Of a stretch of DNA of 64,000 nucleotides, positions 34,137-44,011 are shown piece by piece (positions within the stretch are counted from its first letter, which is position 1; each line of letters starts with the position of its first letter). The notes beneath the pieces were generated by a model. It worked only from the letters and a program-made list of their open reading frames with translations, did no database searches and had not been told where the DNA came from. The stretch is from Pseudomonadales bacterium (GTDB lineage Bacteria; Pseudomonadota; Gammaproteobacteria; Pseudomonadales; Pseudohongiellaceae). Where the stretch lies: positions 744,001-808,000 of the forward strand of contig WLWQ01000002.1 of NCBI GenBank assembly GCA_012103535.1, read 5' to 3'. Made by a program: the position numbers and the translations under genes.

Positions 34137-35141
34137 CTAAGGCAGCGGCGCCATCCACATTTTTGCCTGTACCGTGCTGCCACCGTAAGCGCCTCCACCG
34201 ACATAAAGCACACCATCGATTATGCCCGCCGCTGGAGAAGAAAGTGAATTCGGTAATTCTCCAACTTTCTGCCATTGCCCGCCCGCGGAAAGAGTCAGAA
34301 TATCGGGATCCTGTGATTTTGTGCCACCTGTTGGAGTGGTATGACCACCGATCATCCAAATCTTGTCGTCATAAACCAAAGTCGCGCCTTCGGCGTGAGA
34401 ATGTCCTCTGGGAAGAGGTGGGCCACTACTCCAGGATTCTGTTTGGGGATCGAAAATGTCGACCCGAACTTGATCCAGTTGTTGACTGTCGTGGTTAAAC
34501 TGACCACCGATGGCATAAATCTTTCCTTGAAATGCTACCGTGGAAAACTGATTGCGCGGTGTCGGCATGGGAGTGGAGGTTTGCCATTGAGCATTACCCA
34601 TTGCCCAGTCATTCAGGTTGAGCACCCAATGATCCGGCGAATCAGTATCGCGGTCAGACATCAATCCCCCAAAATAATGGAGCTCTCTGCCAACCAAGGC
34701 GAGACCGCCGCCGGCACGGGGATCTGGCAATAAGGGTGCCGCAGTGTAACGATCCTGTTCGACGTCGTAATTCCAGACTTCAGCGATAGCATGCCCGGGA
34801 TAGCCATCTTTAAAACCACCGGCAAACCATACAGTGCGTCCATCTAGCACCATGTTCATGTGAGTGATTGCGCTGGGAAGTTCCTGAATCAGATTCCAAC
34901 TGCCATCACTGGGATCAAAAAATTCCGAGCGCTTACTGGAAACAACGCCGTCGGCATAGCCACCGAACAGGTAGAGTCTGTTATCTAGATTAATTACTCC
35001 GGGCTCCCATTTGCCTTCCGGCATATCCTGCAAGGCTTGCCAATCAAAGGGCTGTTGGGCTGAGGAGTTCGACATAAAGCTTGCCATCAACAGACAACAT
35101 GCAAGCCATCGAATTTTTGTTGGTTGCCAAGGTCGACGCAT
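34137..35141 (-). CDS. exported Kelch-repeat protein
   Basis: The 334-residue protein has a signal peptide (cut near SSAQQ) and about six Kelch blades of 45-50 residues, each with a glycine pair and spaced Tyr/Trp: LYLFGGYADG, VWFAGGFKDG, LHYFGGLMSD, IYAIGGQFNH, IWMIGGHTTP and LYVGGGAYGG. It should form a beta-propeller in the periplasm or outside. No catalytic motif is seen. It is 161 bases upstream of the DUF1592 gene on the same strand and may belong to the same functional group. Confidence 0.9.
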   Translation of the reverse strand: MRRPWQPTKIRWLACCLLMASFMSNSSAQQPFDWQALQDMPEGKWEPGVINLDNRLYLFGGYADGVVSSKRSEFFDPSDGSWNLIQELPSAITHMNMVLDGRTVWFAGGFKDGYPGHAIAEVWNYDVEQDRYTAAPLLPDPRAGGGLALVGRELHYFGGLMSDRDTDSPDHWVLNLNDWAMGNAQWQTSTPMPTPRNQFSTVAFQGKIYAIGGQFNHDSQQLDQVRVDIFDPQTESWSSGPPLPRGHSHAEGATLVYDDKIWMIGGHTTPTGGTKSQDPDILTLSAGGQWQKVGELPNSLSSPAAGIIDGVLYVGGGAYGGSTVQAKMWMAPLP

Positions 35142-35319
35142 TTCTATTCTCCCGGGCCGAGCAATATTTCTTGGTGCAGAATACCACTAAAGCGATCCGC
35201 ATAAATACTGGCATTGGAGAGAGCTAATTATCTTGGTAGAGTTGGTAATCAGCAACGAATAACATTTTTTAATTCGACTGCGTCATTCGCCAGTCAACAT
35301 TTTCCATATAGGCATTGTT

Positions 35320-36261
35320 ATGAAAATTATATCGCTTAAAGCCGCTCTGTTAATCTTAACTTTTATTTGCTCAGTTTTAAGTTATGCACAGTCTGGCGAC
35401 CGGAGTTTTGTAGATGTCACCAGTACCTATTCTGTAATTCCAAATTTAACTTATCAACGTGCTGGTGGTGTTGATCTTAAGCTCGATGTCTATCGACCAC
35501 GAAATGTTAACGGTCCTAATCCTACGCTCATGTATATACATGGTGGGGGTTGGACTAACGGCAGCAAAGAAGGTTCTTCCCTCACTTTTCTACCTTATCT
35601 GGAAATGGGCTGGACAGTAGTCAATGTTGCCTACCGTCTGGCGGATGTTGCACACGCGCCAGCGGCAGTAGAAGATACCCGTTGTGCGCTGCGCTGGATT
35701 TACCGCAACGCCGAGCGGTATGGCTTCGATAAAGAGAATATTGTTGTCACTGGGAATTCCGCCGGTGGACACTTGGCTTTAACCACAGGCATGTTCACCT
35801 CGGATGTGGGCATGGAGCGGCAGTGTCCCGGGGATAGAATGCGCAGTACCTGGGATATTGGTCCGACTAACATGGAGCCATTAGAAGTTGCAGCCATTGT
35901 TAACTGGTATGGCATAACCAGCCTGTCTGATCTGCTCAATAATGGTCCTGGTACTTCCGGAAATTTCACCGAGGCGTGGATTGGAAGTTCGTCGAATCGT
36001 ATTGCCACTGCGGCCCGAGTCTCGCCGCTTAATCATGTTCGTGATGACCTGCCACCTATTATCACCATTCACGGCAATGAAGATTCAATTGTTCCATTCT
36101 CCCATGGCATGCGCTTGCATGAAGCACTGGATAGAGCGGAAGTGCCAAATCAATTGCTAACCATTGAAGGCGGTGGCCATGGCGGTTTTAGTGCTGAACA
36201 AATGGCAGATATCTATCGTGAGATTCGTGCGTTCTTGCAAGAGCACAGTATCGGGAACTGA
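35320..36261 (+). CDS. exported alpha/beta hydrolase (HSL/BD-FAE-like esterase)
   Basis: The 313-residue protein has a signal peptide ending near SYAQS. HGGGW (74-78) provides the oxyanion hole and GNSAGG the nucleophile Ser147; the acid lies in HGNEDSIVPF and the histidine in GGGHGGF. LKLDVYRPRN is typical of carboxylesterases of the HSL/bacterial feruloyl-esterase-like group. It should hydrolyse small esters outside the cytoplasm. It stands alone on the plus strand. Confidence 0.88.
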   Translation: MKIISLKAALLILTFICSVLSYAQSGDRSFVDVTSTYSVIPNLTYQRAGGVDLKLDVYRPRNVNGPNPTLMYIHGGGWTNGSKEGSSLTFLPYLEMGWTVVNVAYRLADVAHAPAAVEDTRCALRWIYRNAERYGFDKENIVVTGNSAGGHLALTTGMFTSDVGMERQCPGDRMRSTWDIGPTNMEPLEVAAIVNWYGITSLSDLLNNGPGTSGNFTEAWIGSSSNRIATAARVSPLNHVRDDLPPIITIHGNEDSIVPFSHGMRLHEALDRAEVPNQLLTIEGGGHGGFSAEQMADIYREIRAFLQEHSIGN

Positions 36262-36272
36262 AAATCTGTTGA

Positions 36273-36563
36273 TCAGGGCTTAATCGCCAGCCTGATAGGC
36301 TGCACCGTAATATCCTGCCAGACCCCTTCGGTCACATAGGGATCGTTTGCCAGCCACTCGTCCAGGTCTTCACGGCTTTCGAAATCCACGCATAGGGTGG
36401 AGCCGATCATCTGTTCATTTTCATCCAGTATGGCGCCGCCGACAATTATGTTGCCAGAAGATTTTAGTTCTTTGGCGCCTTCCAGATGCGCTGGTCGAGC
36501 CGCAGTTCTCCTATTCGCTGCTTCATCATCTTTGCCGTCATAGGCTACTACTAAAAATTGCAT
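36273..36563 (-). CDS. YciI-like protein
   Basis: The 96-residue protein belongs to the YCII family (PF03795): MQFLVVAYDGKD at the start, RPAHLEGAKELKSSGNIIVGGAIL with the conserved histidine, and a final domain DLDEWLANDPYVTEGVWQDI. Members have a ferredoxin-like dimeric fold; some are hydrolases or halide-removing enzymes, and most have no known activity. It lies 18 bases after the sulfatase gene and is probably in the same transcript. Confidence 0.88.
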   Translation of the reverse strand: MQFLVVAYDGKDDEAANRRTAARPAHLEGAKELKSSGNIIVGGAILDENEQMIGSTLCVDFESREDLDEWLANDPYVTEGVWQDITVQPIRLAIKP

Positions 36564-36581
36564 AACACTTTTTCTCTGGTT

Positions 36582-38123
36582 CTAAATTACATTTTGGTTG
36601 CGGTGATCGCCAAATTTTGGCCGCACTATATTTTTGAGCGGTATGTTCATACCGCCAGTTTCTTCTAGCCAGCGATAGATGTCCTGGGCGAAAGACTCAA
36701 TGCGCTCCTGATGTTCAGGAGCATCGATCAAATTCTGCATCTCATTGGGATCACTCTGCAAATCATAAAACTCATTGGTGTCCCAGATACCATGATAGCG
36801 AATGTACTTGTATCGATCTGTACGTACACCAAACATGGTTGGTGTTTGCGGAAAATCCATTTCCCAGTAGTACTCATAAAAGATCCGGTCGCGCCAAGCT
36901 GTATCTTCACGGTTAAACAATGGTGAAAACGACATGCCTTGCATGTGCGCCGGGGCCTGCAATCCAGCAGCCTCTAATATAGTTGGTGCAATATCGATAT
37001 TCTGGACGAGGGATTCAATAGGAGCACCACCTTCCAGTTCGGTCGGCCAACGGACTAACAGAGGAACCTTTGCGGACTCTTCATAAAAATGACGCTTGTC
37101 GATAAGGCCGTGTTCACCGAAAGAAAAACCGTTATCACCCATATAAATAACTAAGGTGTCTTCTGCCAGATCGTTTTCATCGAGGAAATCAAGCACAGCC
37201 CCGACACTGTCATCGATTCCCATGAGGGTTTCCGTATAACGATGAAAAAAGTCTTCGAAATTAATCTGGCCGTGATACATGTAATCCACACCGTGCCAGG
37301 ATTCCCTCTGATCTTTTACCCAATCCGGAATGCGATTGTCTCCATAGTATTCTTTGCCTCGAGCAGGATCGCCGTCACTGCTATCACTGGGAAGTGAAGT
37401 CTCTCCGTACAGAGGTGTTTCATAAGAAGGGGGATAGATAATTTCCTCTTCGTCGTATGAGCCCAGGTGTCTCGCCGCAGGCGCAAACTGGCTATGCACC
37501 GCTTTGTGAGATAGATACATGAAGAAGGGCTGATCGTCATTGCGCTGATCCAGCCAGTCGACCGCATGCTCCGTGAGCAGGTCGGTTACATAGACATCTT
37601 CGTCGTAAGTAGTGCGCTCACCATTAATATTTAGCGTTGGGCCATAGTAAACACCTTGTCCGCGAAAACTTTCCCAGTGATCGAATCCAGGTTGAGGGTC
37701 ATCACTGTGGTTGCCCATATGCCATTTGCCGAAATAGCTGGTCTGGTAACCCGCTTCCTGCAAGTACTGGGGGAAAAAGGTTAGATTGCCCGGATCGGGA
37801 GCGGCGTTATCAACCACCGTATGAGTGTGGGAGTAAAGGCCGGTGAGAATCGAAGCACGCGATGGCGAACACAGAGAAGTCGTCACATAGGCATTTGGAA
37901 AATATGCTCCTTCGCTGGCTAGCCGGTCCAGGTTTGGGGTTTCAAGCCAGGGTACTTTGCCGGTAAATCCCATGAAATCGAAACGATGGTCATCTGTGAG
38001 TATAAAGATGACGTTTTTCGGTGAGGAATCAGCGAGGGAAGTGAGCTCAAGCGCGTTCTCTTCGTTGCTGCAAGCCGTCAACGCCGCTATTCCAATCCCG
38101 GCGAGGCATAGTGACTTCTTCAT
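36582..38123 (-). CDS. sulfatase, probable lipoprotein
   Basis: The 513-residue protein has a lipoprotein signal (LTAC, Cys18). The sulfatase signature CSPSRAS begins at Cys85, the residue oxidised to formylglycine in active enzymes. Metal ligands are likely in LTDDHR (Asp44-Asp45) and MGDNGFSFGEHG. It is of the Cys type, so it needs a maturation enzyme, none of which is in the window. FDHWESFRGQG and FEYYWEMDFPQTPTMFGVRTDRYKY resemble carbohydrate sulfatases. It lies between the LysE and YciI genes. Confidence 0.9.
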   Translation of the reverse strand: MKKSLCLAGIGIAALTACSNEENALELTSLADSSPKNVIFILTDDHRFDFMGFTGKVPWLETPNLDRLASEGAYFPNAYVTTSLCSPSRASILTGLYSHTHTVVDNAAPDPGNLTFFPQYLQEAGYQTSYFGKWHMGNHSDDPQPGFDHWESFRGQGVYYGPTLNINGERTTYDEDVYVTDLLTEHAVDWLDQRNDDQPFFMYLSHKAVHSQFAPAARHLGSYDEEEIIYPPSYETPLYGETSLPSDSSDGDPARGKEYYGDNRIPDWVKDQRESWHGVDYMYHGQINFEDFFHRYTETLMGIDDSVGAVLDFLDENDLAEDTLVIYMGDNGFSFGEHGLIDKRHFYEESAKVPLLVRWPTELEGGAPIESLVQNIDIAPTILEAAGLQAPAHMQGMSFSPLFNREDTAWRDRIFYEYYWEMDFPQTPTMFGVRTDRYKYIRYHGIWDTNEFYDLQSDPNEMQNLIDAPEHQERIESFAQDIYRWLEETGGMNIPLKNIVRPKFGDHRNQNVI

Positions 38124-38152
38124 AGGCCACCTTCGTGTTTTATTGATGAATT

Positions 38153-38764
38153 TTAAACAGCGAATTGCTGATAGAGTTCGATAAAAATCGGTATTAGAGA
38201 ACCCATAAGCAATGTCGCCATACTTACATTAAAGATTCTCACATAGGAAGGTTTCTGCAAAATGGTTTTTAGTGAGGCGCCAAACCAAAGCCACAACATA
38301 GTGCACGGTGCACCGAACAGCATAAATAGAAGCGCAATTGTCAGAACCTGAATCACATAGGAATCGGAGATAACTGTGTAGGTTACCGTGGCGCCTACCG
38401 CCAATACCCAGGCTTTAGGATTGACCCACTGAAAAGCAGCAGCCTGGAGGAAAGTAAATGGCTTACCTTTGGTTTCGTTGATTTCAGATATGGGTGCCGA
38501 TGCTATACGCCAGGCAAGATAGGTGAGATAGGCGGCACCCACTAGTTTAAGAATGACATGGAGGACAGGTACTTGTTCAAAAAGACCGGCAATACCTAGG
38601 CCTACAGCCACGATCATCGCAGGAAATCCAATACAGATTCCGAAGAAATGTCGCAAGCTTCGGCGCACACCATAATTTAGCCCTGATGCCATGATAAGCG
38701 CATTGTTGGGGCCAGGTGTCACACAAGTGCTAATCACAAATACGATTATTGCGAGATATTCCAT
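38153..38764 (-). CDS. LysE/RhtB-family amino acid exporter
   Basis: The 203-residue protein has six hydrophobic segments and the LysE motif CVTPGPNNALIMASGLNYG near residues 16-34. FQWVNPKAWVLAVGA is the second typical motif. Members export amino acids or related compounds across the inner membrane. It is the first gene of a minus-strand set with the sulfatase (29 bases away) and YciI-like genes, though a shared pathway is not clear. Confidence 0.9.
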   Translation of the reverse strand: MEYLAIIVFVISTCVTPGPNNALIMASGLNYGVRRSLRHFFGICIGFPAMIVAVGLGIAGLFEQVPVLHVILKLVGAAYLTYLAWRIASAPISEINETKGKPFTFLQAAAFQWVNPKAWVLAVGATVTYTVISDSYVIQVLTIALLFMLFGAPCTMLWLWFGASLKTILQKPSYVRIFNVSMATLLMGSLIPIFIELYQQFAV

Positions 38765-38881
38765 GATCGAATTGCAGTAGGTGCGATGAGTAAAAGGAAG
38801 CAGCGGATTCTACTATGATTTATTAGAAAGCGCTTAATTTTATCGCTGGTAAGCTCTTAGATTCGTCGCTAGACTGCGCCC

Positions 38882-39799
38882 ATGTTAGTAACAGCACTCA
38901 CGCCGATATTCGCAATCATACTTATCGGCTTTTGTCTCTCCCGCCTTCCTTTGTTTAGTCAGTCAGTTTGGGCGGACGTGAAAAAACTTACCTACTATTT
39001 GTTTTTTCCAGCCTTATTGGTATTGCGTCTATCTGAATCTCGCTTCGATTGGGATGAGATTACTGACATTACCTTGGTTATTGGGCTCTCGCTAATTGTT
39101 GTCACGGTGCTGTTTGTGGCGTTACACAATTTTATTGCGGGAGATCTCTCGACTCTCAGTTCGGTGTATCAGGGAACCATTCGTTTTAACACCTATATAG
39201 GTTTAGCTTTGATCGAGGCGCTCTACGGCGACCGCGGCATCACTGTCGCGGCATTATGTATTGCTGTTTATATTCCACTGGTGAATGTATTGAGTGTTGC
39301 TTCGCTTAGCCTGCAAGGGGAAAGCAGCGCCAAACGTGTTTTCATTATCACCGGTGCCGTGGTGACAAATCCGCTGGTGATTGCTTGTCTTACTGGATTG
39401 GCAATTTCTTTTGGTGGCTACAATCTGCCGAATCTGCTTCGAGCATCCATTGAAATACTAAGCCAACCCGCATTGCCACTTGGATTACTGGCGGTAGGGG
39501 CTGGTATACGCTTCATCGCGCTTGGAGAGCAAACCTGGCAATTGGTCATTGCGGTTGCTAACAAGCAGCTGCTTTTTCCTGGTCTGGTATTAGCTGCCTG
39601 TATTCTGTTTGAAGTAAATGGAGTGCTAGGAAGCGCCTTACTGCTTCTGTCTTGCTTACCGTCACCACCCAGTGCTTACATTCTCGCGCGACAACTAGGT
39701 GGAAATGTAAGCCTAATGGCGAATATTATTACGGTACAGACATTGGTGGCGTTCATAATGATTCCAGTCTGGATTGAGTTGGCGGAAAGATTTTTATGA
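38882..39799 (+). CDS. AEC-family transporter
   Basis: The 305-residue protein has about ten membrane helices and the auxin efflux carrier pattern (PF03547): VTALTPIFAIILIGFCLSR at the start, a central NPLVIACLTGLA, and PPSAYILARQLGG near the end. Bacterial members move malate, malonate or other carboxylates. It is divergent from the LysE gene with a 117-base gap. Confidence 0.88.
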   Translation: MLVTALTPIFAIILIGFCLSRLPLFSQSVWADVKKLTYYLFFPALLVLRLSESRFDWDEITDITLVIGLSLIVVTVLFVALHNFIAGDLSTLSSVYQGTIRFNTYIGLALIEALYGDRGITVAALCIAVYIPLVNVLSVASLSLQGESSAKRVFIITGAVVTNPLVIACLTGLAISFGGYNLPNLLRASIEILSQPALPLGLLAVGAGIRFIALGEQTWQLVIAVANKQLLFPGLVLAACILFEVNGVLGSALLLLSCLPSPPSAYILARQLGGNVSLMANIITVQTLVAFIMIPVWIELAERFL

Positions 39800-39895
39800 G
39801 TCGGCGTAATTCACAAGAAGTGCAGATGGTTGACGATAAACTAACAAAACTAATTCTCTTCGAAATGACAGTGTCGAATTAACAATAAAAGGATT

Positions 39896-41440
39896 TTGAG
39901 TTTGGACTCTAACCAACAATCACTCGCGGTTTATGCACCAAAAAAAATTCTGCAAGGTGCAAATCTCTATTGTCGAAATTCGATTCTCGTGGCGGAGCTG
40001 GATAAAAGTGTTAGTGGCAAGGCTGTCGATCAGCAGTTTCTAGATTCGGCTCTGCAGCTAATCAACGAATTTCGATCCACTGCTGCCAAGACAAATCTCG
40101 ATTCAATGCCGGCATTAGCAGATTCAATTCCCGCTAATACATTTGCTGAAGTCTTAAACACACTTGCTTTGACCTTGCAGCGCTGGTGTGGATTGCCAGT
40201 GAGCTTCGCCCAGGTTTTAAAAATCGGTGAAGGTGCCCAGAGTGAACATGTTGTATTCGAGTGCCGTCTTGATCATTTAGCCACTGCTGCCGGACAAATT
40301 GCAGCCGAAGCATGTCTGCACTGCATGAATCCTCAACTCTTATCCAAAGAAAGAATCCAAAACATTATTACTGAGTTCGAAAGGGTGTTTATCAGTTCCA
40401 GAACCACGCAAATACCTTTTATCAGGCAAGCGGAAGAAAGTAGCATTCCCTGGCTACCCTTAACCGTCGATGGTGCAATTCTAGCTTTTGGGCAAGGTGC
40501 CAAAATAAAAAAAATTCATCAAAATTACACCAGCTCAACCAGTTTGATTGCATCTCGCATCGCTACCGATAAGTACACCACCGCAAATATGTTACGTGCC
40601 CAGGGAATACCTGTGCCGCGACAGCTTGTAGTGACTGAACCAGGTGCAGCGCTCGAAGCGGCGCGAAAACTTGGCTTTCCGGTCGTAGTGAAACCGGCAC
40701 GAAATGATTTCGGTACAGCGGTGTTTGTCGATGTAAGAGACGAACAGGAAGTTACCCATGCCTTTAACGAAGCGAGTAAGCATGGTCCGGTAATAGTTGA
40801 ACAACAGATACCGGGTGAGCAGCATAGAATCATGGTCATTAATGGAAAGTTTCGTTCAGCCCGGCGACAACTTCCTGCACACGTAATTGGCGATGGAACG
40901 TCATCAGTCCAAGCGCTAATCGATAAAACCAATGAAACTCGACTAGCTAATGACTGGCAGCCGATTCCAAATGATGATGAAGCGAAGGCACAACTAAAGA
41001 AACAAGAAATGAAAATGGATTCAGTTCCCAGCAGTGGGCAGATGGCTAAATTGAGATCCCAAGCCAACCTGTCAACAGGCGGATCGATGGAAGATCTAAC
41101 CAGCCAAGTTCATCCAGTCAATATTCAATTAGCGGAGCGAACCGCAGCCATTGTTGATATCGATGTAGCAGGATTGGGTTTTATTAGCAGAGACATTAGT
41201 AAACCTTATTGGGAAGTCGGAGCTGCCTTCTGTGAGGTAAATGTTACTCCTGGTCTAATTCTTAACGAAGAAGAAATTATTTTATCGGAATGGTTCGGTG
41301 ACGAGGATAAAGGCAGGGTTATTACTATCGTATTGCTAGATCCAGCCCCAGATAAGAATAGCGGTGCAAAGATCGCTGAATTTCTGCAGGGGAAGTACTC
41401 TAAAGTATGTCTGGCTACCAAGAAAGGGAATGTTGATTGA
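39896..41440 (+). CDS. cyanophycin-synthetase-like ATP-grasp protein
   Basis: The 514-residue product starts at TTG (39902) or GTG/TTG nearby with AAAGGA upstream. Residues 15-165 match the N-terminal domain of CphA (QGANLYCRNSILVAELD and FAEVLNTLALTLQRWCGLPV). Residues 200-470 are an ATP-grasp domain with DKYTTANMLRAQGIPVP, FPVVVKPARNDFGTAV, VEQQIPGEQHRIMV and EVNVTPGL. In CphA a Mur ligase domain follows; here the P-loop GTNGKTTT is replaced by a stretch APDKNSGAKI. The frame stops at TGA 41438-41440, while CphA-like sequence continues in the next frame. It may ligate amino acids, but polymerisation of cyanophycin is unlikely. Confidence 0.78.
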   Translation: MSLDSNQQSLAVYAPKKILQGANLYCRNSILVAELDKSVSGKAVDQQFLDSALQLINEFRSTAAKTNLDSMPALADSIPANTFAEVLNTLALTLQRWCGLPVSFAQVLKIGEGAQSEHVVFECRLDHLATAAGQIAAEACLHCMNPQLLSKERIQNIITEFERVFISSRTTQIPFIRQAEESSIPWLPLTVDGAILAFGQGAKIKKIHQNYTSSTSLIASRIATDKYTTANMLRAQGIPVPRQLVVTEPGAALEAARKLGFPVVVKPARNDFGTAVFVDVRDEQEVTHAFNEASKHGPVIVEQQIPGEQHRIMVINGKFRSARRQLPAHVIGDGTSSVQALIDKTNETRLANDWQPIPNDDEAKAQLKKQEMKMDSVPSSGQMAKLRSQANLSTGGSMEDLTSQVHPVNIQLAERTAAIVDIDVAGLGFISRDISKPYWEVGAAFCEVNVTPGLILNEEEIILSEWFGDEDKGRVITIVLLDPAPDKNSGAKIAEFLQGKYSKVCLATKKGNVD

Positions 41441-41759
41441 TGGCAATCTGGTTTCACCGGCAAATTTTTCCAGTCACAGTGGTTTGCAAGCAGCATTATG
41501 TGAACCAGGAGTAAATGCAGTTGTGCAAGAAATTAGCGCGGACGAGTTGGTTAAAAATGGCCTTGGCATCAACCGCTGTGATCTCGCAGTTTTTGGCGCG
41601 CAAGATGAGAGTGGTGATGCGCAACTCAAAGAAGTATCCCGCCGGCTTTTAGAATCTGTAAGTGACTGTGTATTAGACAGCAGCATAGTCAGGGAAGGTG
41701 ACAGCGCTTCCTTTGATGTCAGACAACTGGCTCGTGAGATTAACTCGAACTTGAGCTAG
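41430..41759 (+). CDS. remnant of the CphA Mur-ligase region, +1 frame
   Basis: From ATG 41430, inside the end of the preceding gene, this frame reads MLIDGNLVSPANFSSHSG, CEPGVNAVVQEISADELVKNG and LGINRCDLAVFGAQ. These match the early Mur-ligase part of cyanophycin synthetase (DGIYIDGR..., DPTVEAAVLE..., GLGFDRCDVGVV). About 110 residues remain, without an ATP site or the C-terminal domain. Either one extra A at 41429-41430 broke a longer fusion, or the two products are made separately by an 11-base overlap. A free Shine-Dalgarno at proper spacing is absent, favouring a frameshift. Confidence 0.65.
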   Translation: MLIDGNLVSPANFSSHSGLQAALCEPGVNAVVQEISADELVKNGLGINRCDLAVFGAQDESGDAQLKEVSRRLLESVSDCVLDSSIVREGDSASFDVRQLAREINSNLS

Positions 41760-41811
41760 TAACTGCAATAAACACCTATTTCTGAGCGACAACGAAAAAT
41801 TTTCTAGCAAG

Positions 41812-42084
41812 CTAGAGCTGGCTACGGATCCTTTCCGGAATTTCACCATCAAACCCCTCGGCATACACCGTGGGGTTGGTCATGCAGGCGTCTACTTCGC
41901 GGTTGTATTGCACTGTGTTGTTCAGGCGCAGGCATCGGCACATGGCGTATTCAGACAACTCGCCGTTCGCCCGATCGTTGCAGTAAGCGTAGCGAATGTC
42001 TCCGCGATCACTCACTTCCTGTTGGCTGTTCATGCCAAAATAGGCGATAGCGGCTATGACAATGAGGGCGATGAGGAAACGCAT
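41812..42084 (-). CDS. small single-pass membrane protein, Cys-rich
   Basis: The 90-residue protein has one N-terminal hydrophobic segment (3-18) and a polar exported part with cysteines at YCNDR, MCRCL and DACMT. Four cysteines in about 35 residues suggest two disulfide bonds in the periplasm. No family is recognised. It stands alone on the minus strand, convergent with the CphA-like gene. Confidence 0.65.
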   Translation of the reverse strand: MRFLIALIVIAAIAYFGMNSQQEVSDRGDIRYAYCNDRANGELSEYAMCRCLRLNNTVQYNREVDACMTNPTVYAEGFDGEIPERIRSQL

Positions 42085-42160
42085 AGGATCATAGTAGACC
42101 TGAACAAAAAAAATTCCCAGCCAAACTAGTTAAGCTATTAGTAACCCCAACTATACATCC

Positions 42161-43858
42161 TCAAGCGGCATGCATAGTAGTTCCACCAACCACAGTGCGC
42201 ACGATTTCGATGTGTTTAATTTGGTCAGGATCTACATCATGTGGGTCGTCCGCAAGAATGACAAAGTCTGCTAACTTTCCTGCAGTAATGCTGCCCTTAA
42301 TGTTTTCTTCGAATGACGCGTAAGCACCGTTCATTGTGCAGATTTTAAGAGCCTGATCGACAGTAATTCTTTGATTCGGACCCCAAACTCTGCCGTCAAA
42401 ATCTTTGCGCGTAACCATGCTTTGGATTGCCATCATTGGCTCGTAAGGTCCTGGCGTATAATCCGATGCAGGCGCTACAGGAATACCATAATCCAGAAAA
42501 GACTTGTGGGCGAACATCCAGCGCATTCTTTCTTCGCCGTATTCAACCCACTTGTTGCCGTGATAATGCACATAGGTATAAAAAGGCGCAGGCACTACAC
42601 CTAAATCTCTAATTCTTCCTAACAATTCTGGATTGACCAGGGAGCAATGTTCGATGCGATGTCTGGTGTTTTCTCTTGGCCAAAGTTCCTGTGCCCGTTG
42701 AAAAGCATCCAGCACCATTGCAATAGTTACATCACCATTCGCGTGCACTGCGACTTGGAAATCATTGCGATGAGCTCTTTCTACTTCTTCATGAATTTCT
42801 TGTTCTGTCATATATAGCAAACCAAAGTCTTCAGGTCTGCCTTCGTAAGGAGTGCTCATGCGCATAGTGCGTTCGGATGCTGAGCCGTCTGCCGTGTACT
42901 TAACTGCTCCGATGCGAAATACTTCATCGCCCATGCCAGTGCGCACTCCGGCATTAACGAGATCATCGAATAACTGACCGCGAGGGAATAAATACATACG
43001 AAAGCGCAAACCACCTTCTGCTCTCGCGTCTTGATAGGCAATCATGTCGTTGCGACCGGCACTAGTTTGATGGACTGACGTTAATCCGGCTTGCGTCATC
43101 AATTCCGAGATTAGTTTTACACCATCTCTTCTTTGCTCTCGAGTCGAGTCAGAAGAAATTAGCCCACTAAATACAGATCGAGCTGGTCCTTGAACTAAGC
43201 CAGTGAGGACTCCGTTGGCATCACGATAAAATCGACCACCCGGCGGATCTGGAGTCTCTGCAGTAACGCCAGCCATTGCCAGGGCGGTAGTGTTATAGAC
43301 ACTGGTATGGCCGCCTCTATGTCCAACAACGACAGGGTTGTTGGGAACAACTTCATCAATATCAAATCGATTTAGCGGGCGTCCTTCTGCCAGTTTGGTA
43401 TCGTCATATTTGAATGCCCGAACCCATTGACCGTCTGGAGTAGTATCGGCTCTTTCCCGCAGCGCTGTTTGTAGTTCAGTGACCGATCTGAGATCTGCAT
43501 TCACTTGCACAAGTTCGTTAACTCCCGCGCCGGAAGGGTGGGAATGTGCATCGATAAAGCCAGGTGTCACTATCAGGCCTTCCGCATCGATAATTTCGGT
43601 GCCCGAACCTGCCATGTTGCGAATATCTGCTGTTGAGCCAACGGCAACAAAGCGATCACCGCTCACTGCAAATGCTTCCGCGTTGGGCTGATCATCATCA
43701 ACGGTAAATACCCGTGCATTGATAACAATGTAGTCGGGTGCTGCTTGCGCATTCGCTGGTTCTGCCTGGGCTAAAGCCGAATGAGTAGGTAAACCTAATC
43801 CGGCAGCAGCGAGCGCTGAACTGGAACCAATAAATTTACGACGGGAAAATTTTGCCAC
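42161..43858 (-). CDS. Tat-exported amidohydrolase (YtcJ-like)
   Basis: The 565-residue protein has a twin-arginine signal (FSRRKFIGSSSALAAAGLGL) and an amidohydrolase superfamily TIM barrel (amidohydro_3). The first metal motif is DAHSHPSG, with VAVHANGD and HRIEHCS for later ligands, and ASDYTPGPYEP with the catalytic aspartate. NARVFTVDDDQPNAEAFAV is the typical small beta-sandwich. Family members hydrolyse amides, carbamates or similar bonds. It is upstream-adjacent to nothing on its strand and appears monocistronic. Confidence 0.9.
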   Translation of the reverse strand: MAKFSRRKFIGSSSALAAAGLGLPTHSALAQAEPANAQAAPDYIVINARVFTVDDDQPNAEAFAVSGDRFVAVGSTADIRNMAGSGTEIIDAEGLIVTPGFIDAHSHPSGAGVNELVQVNADLRSVTELQTALRERADTTPDGQWVRAFKYDDTKLAEGRPLNRFDIDEVVPNNPVVVGHRGGHTSVYNTTALAMAGVTAETPDPPGGRFYRDANGVLTGLVQGPARSVFSGLISSDSTREQRRDGVKLISELMTQAGLTSVHQTSAGRNDMIAYQDARAEGGLRFRMYLFPRGQLFDDLVNAGVRTGMGDEVFRIGAVKYTADGSASERTMRMSTPYEGRPEDFGLLYMTEQEIHEEVERAHRNDFQVAVHANGDVTIAMVLDAFQRAQELWPRENTRHRIEHCSLVNPELLGRIRDLGVVPAPFYTYVHYHGNKWVEYGEERMRWMFAHKSFLDYGIPVAPASDYTPGPYEPMMAIQSMVTRKDFDGRVWGPNQRITVDQALKICTMNGAYASFEENIKGSITAGKLADFVILADDPHDVDPDQIKHIEIVRTVVGGTTMHAA

Positions 43859-44011
43859 GAAGAGTCTCCTTCAATTTTTATGCTCTTTTCAGTAAGTGGA
43901 CCTAAAGGCGAACTGCAACTATAGCGCTACCCATGCAGCAACTCAAAAGGGATGCGGCTAGATGTCAGGTTTGGCTTGAAGTAGAGATTTGAGTCTATTA
44001 GACTGAGATGT

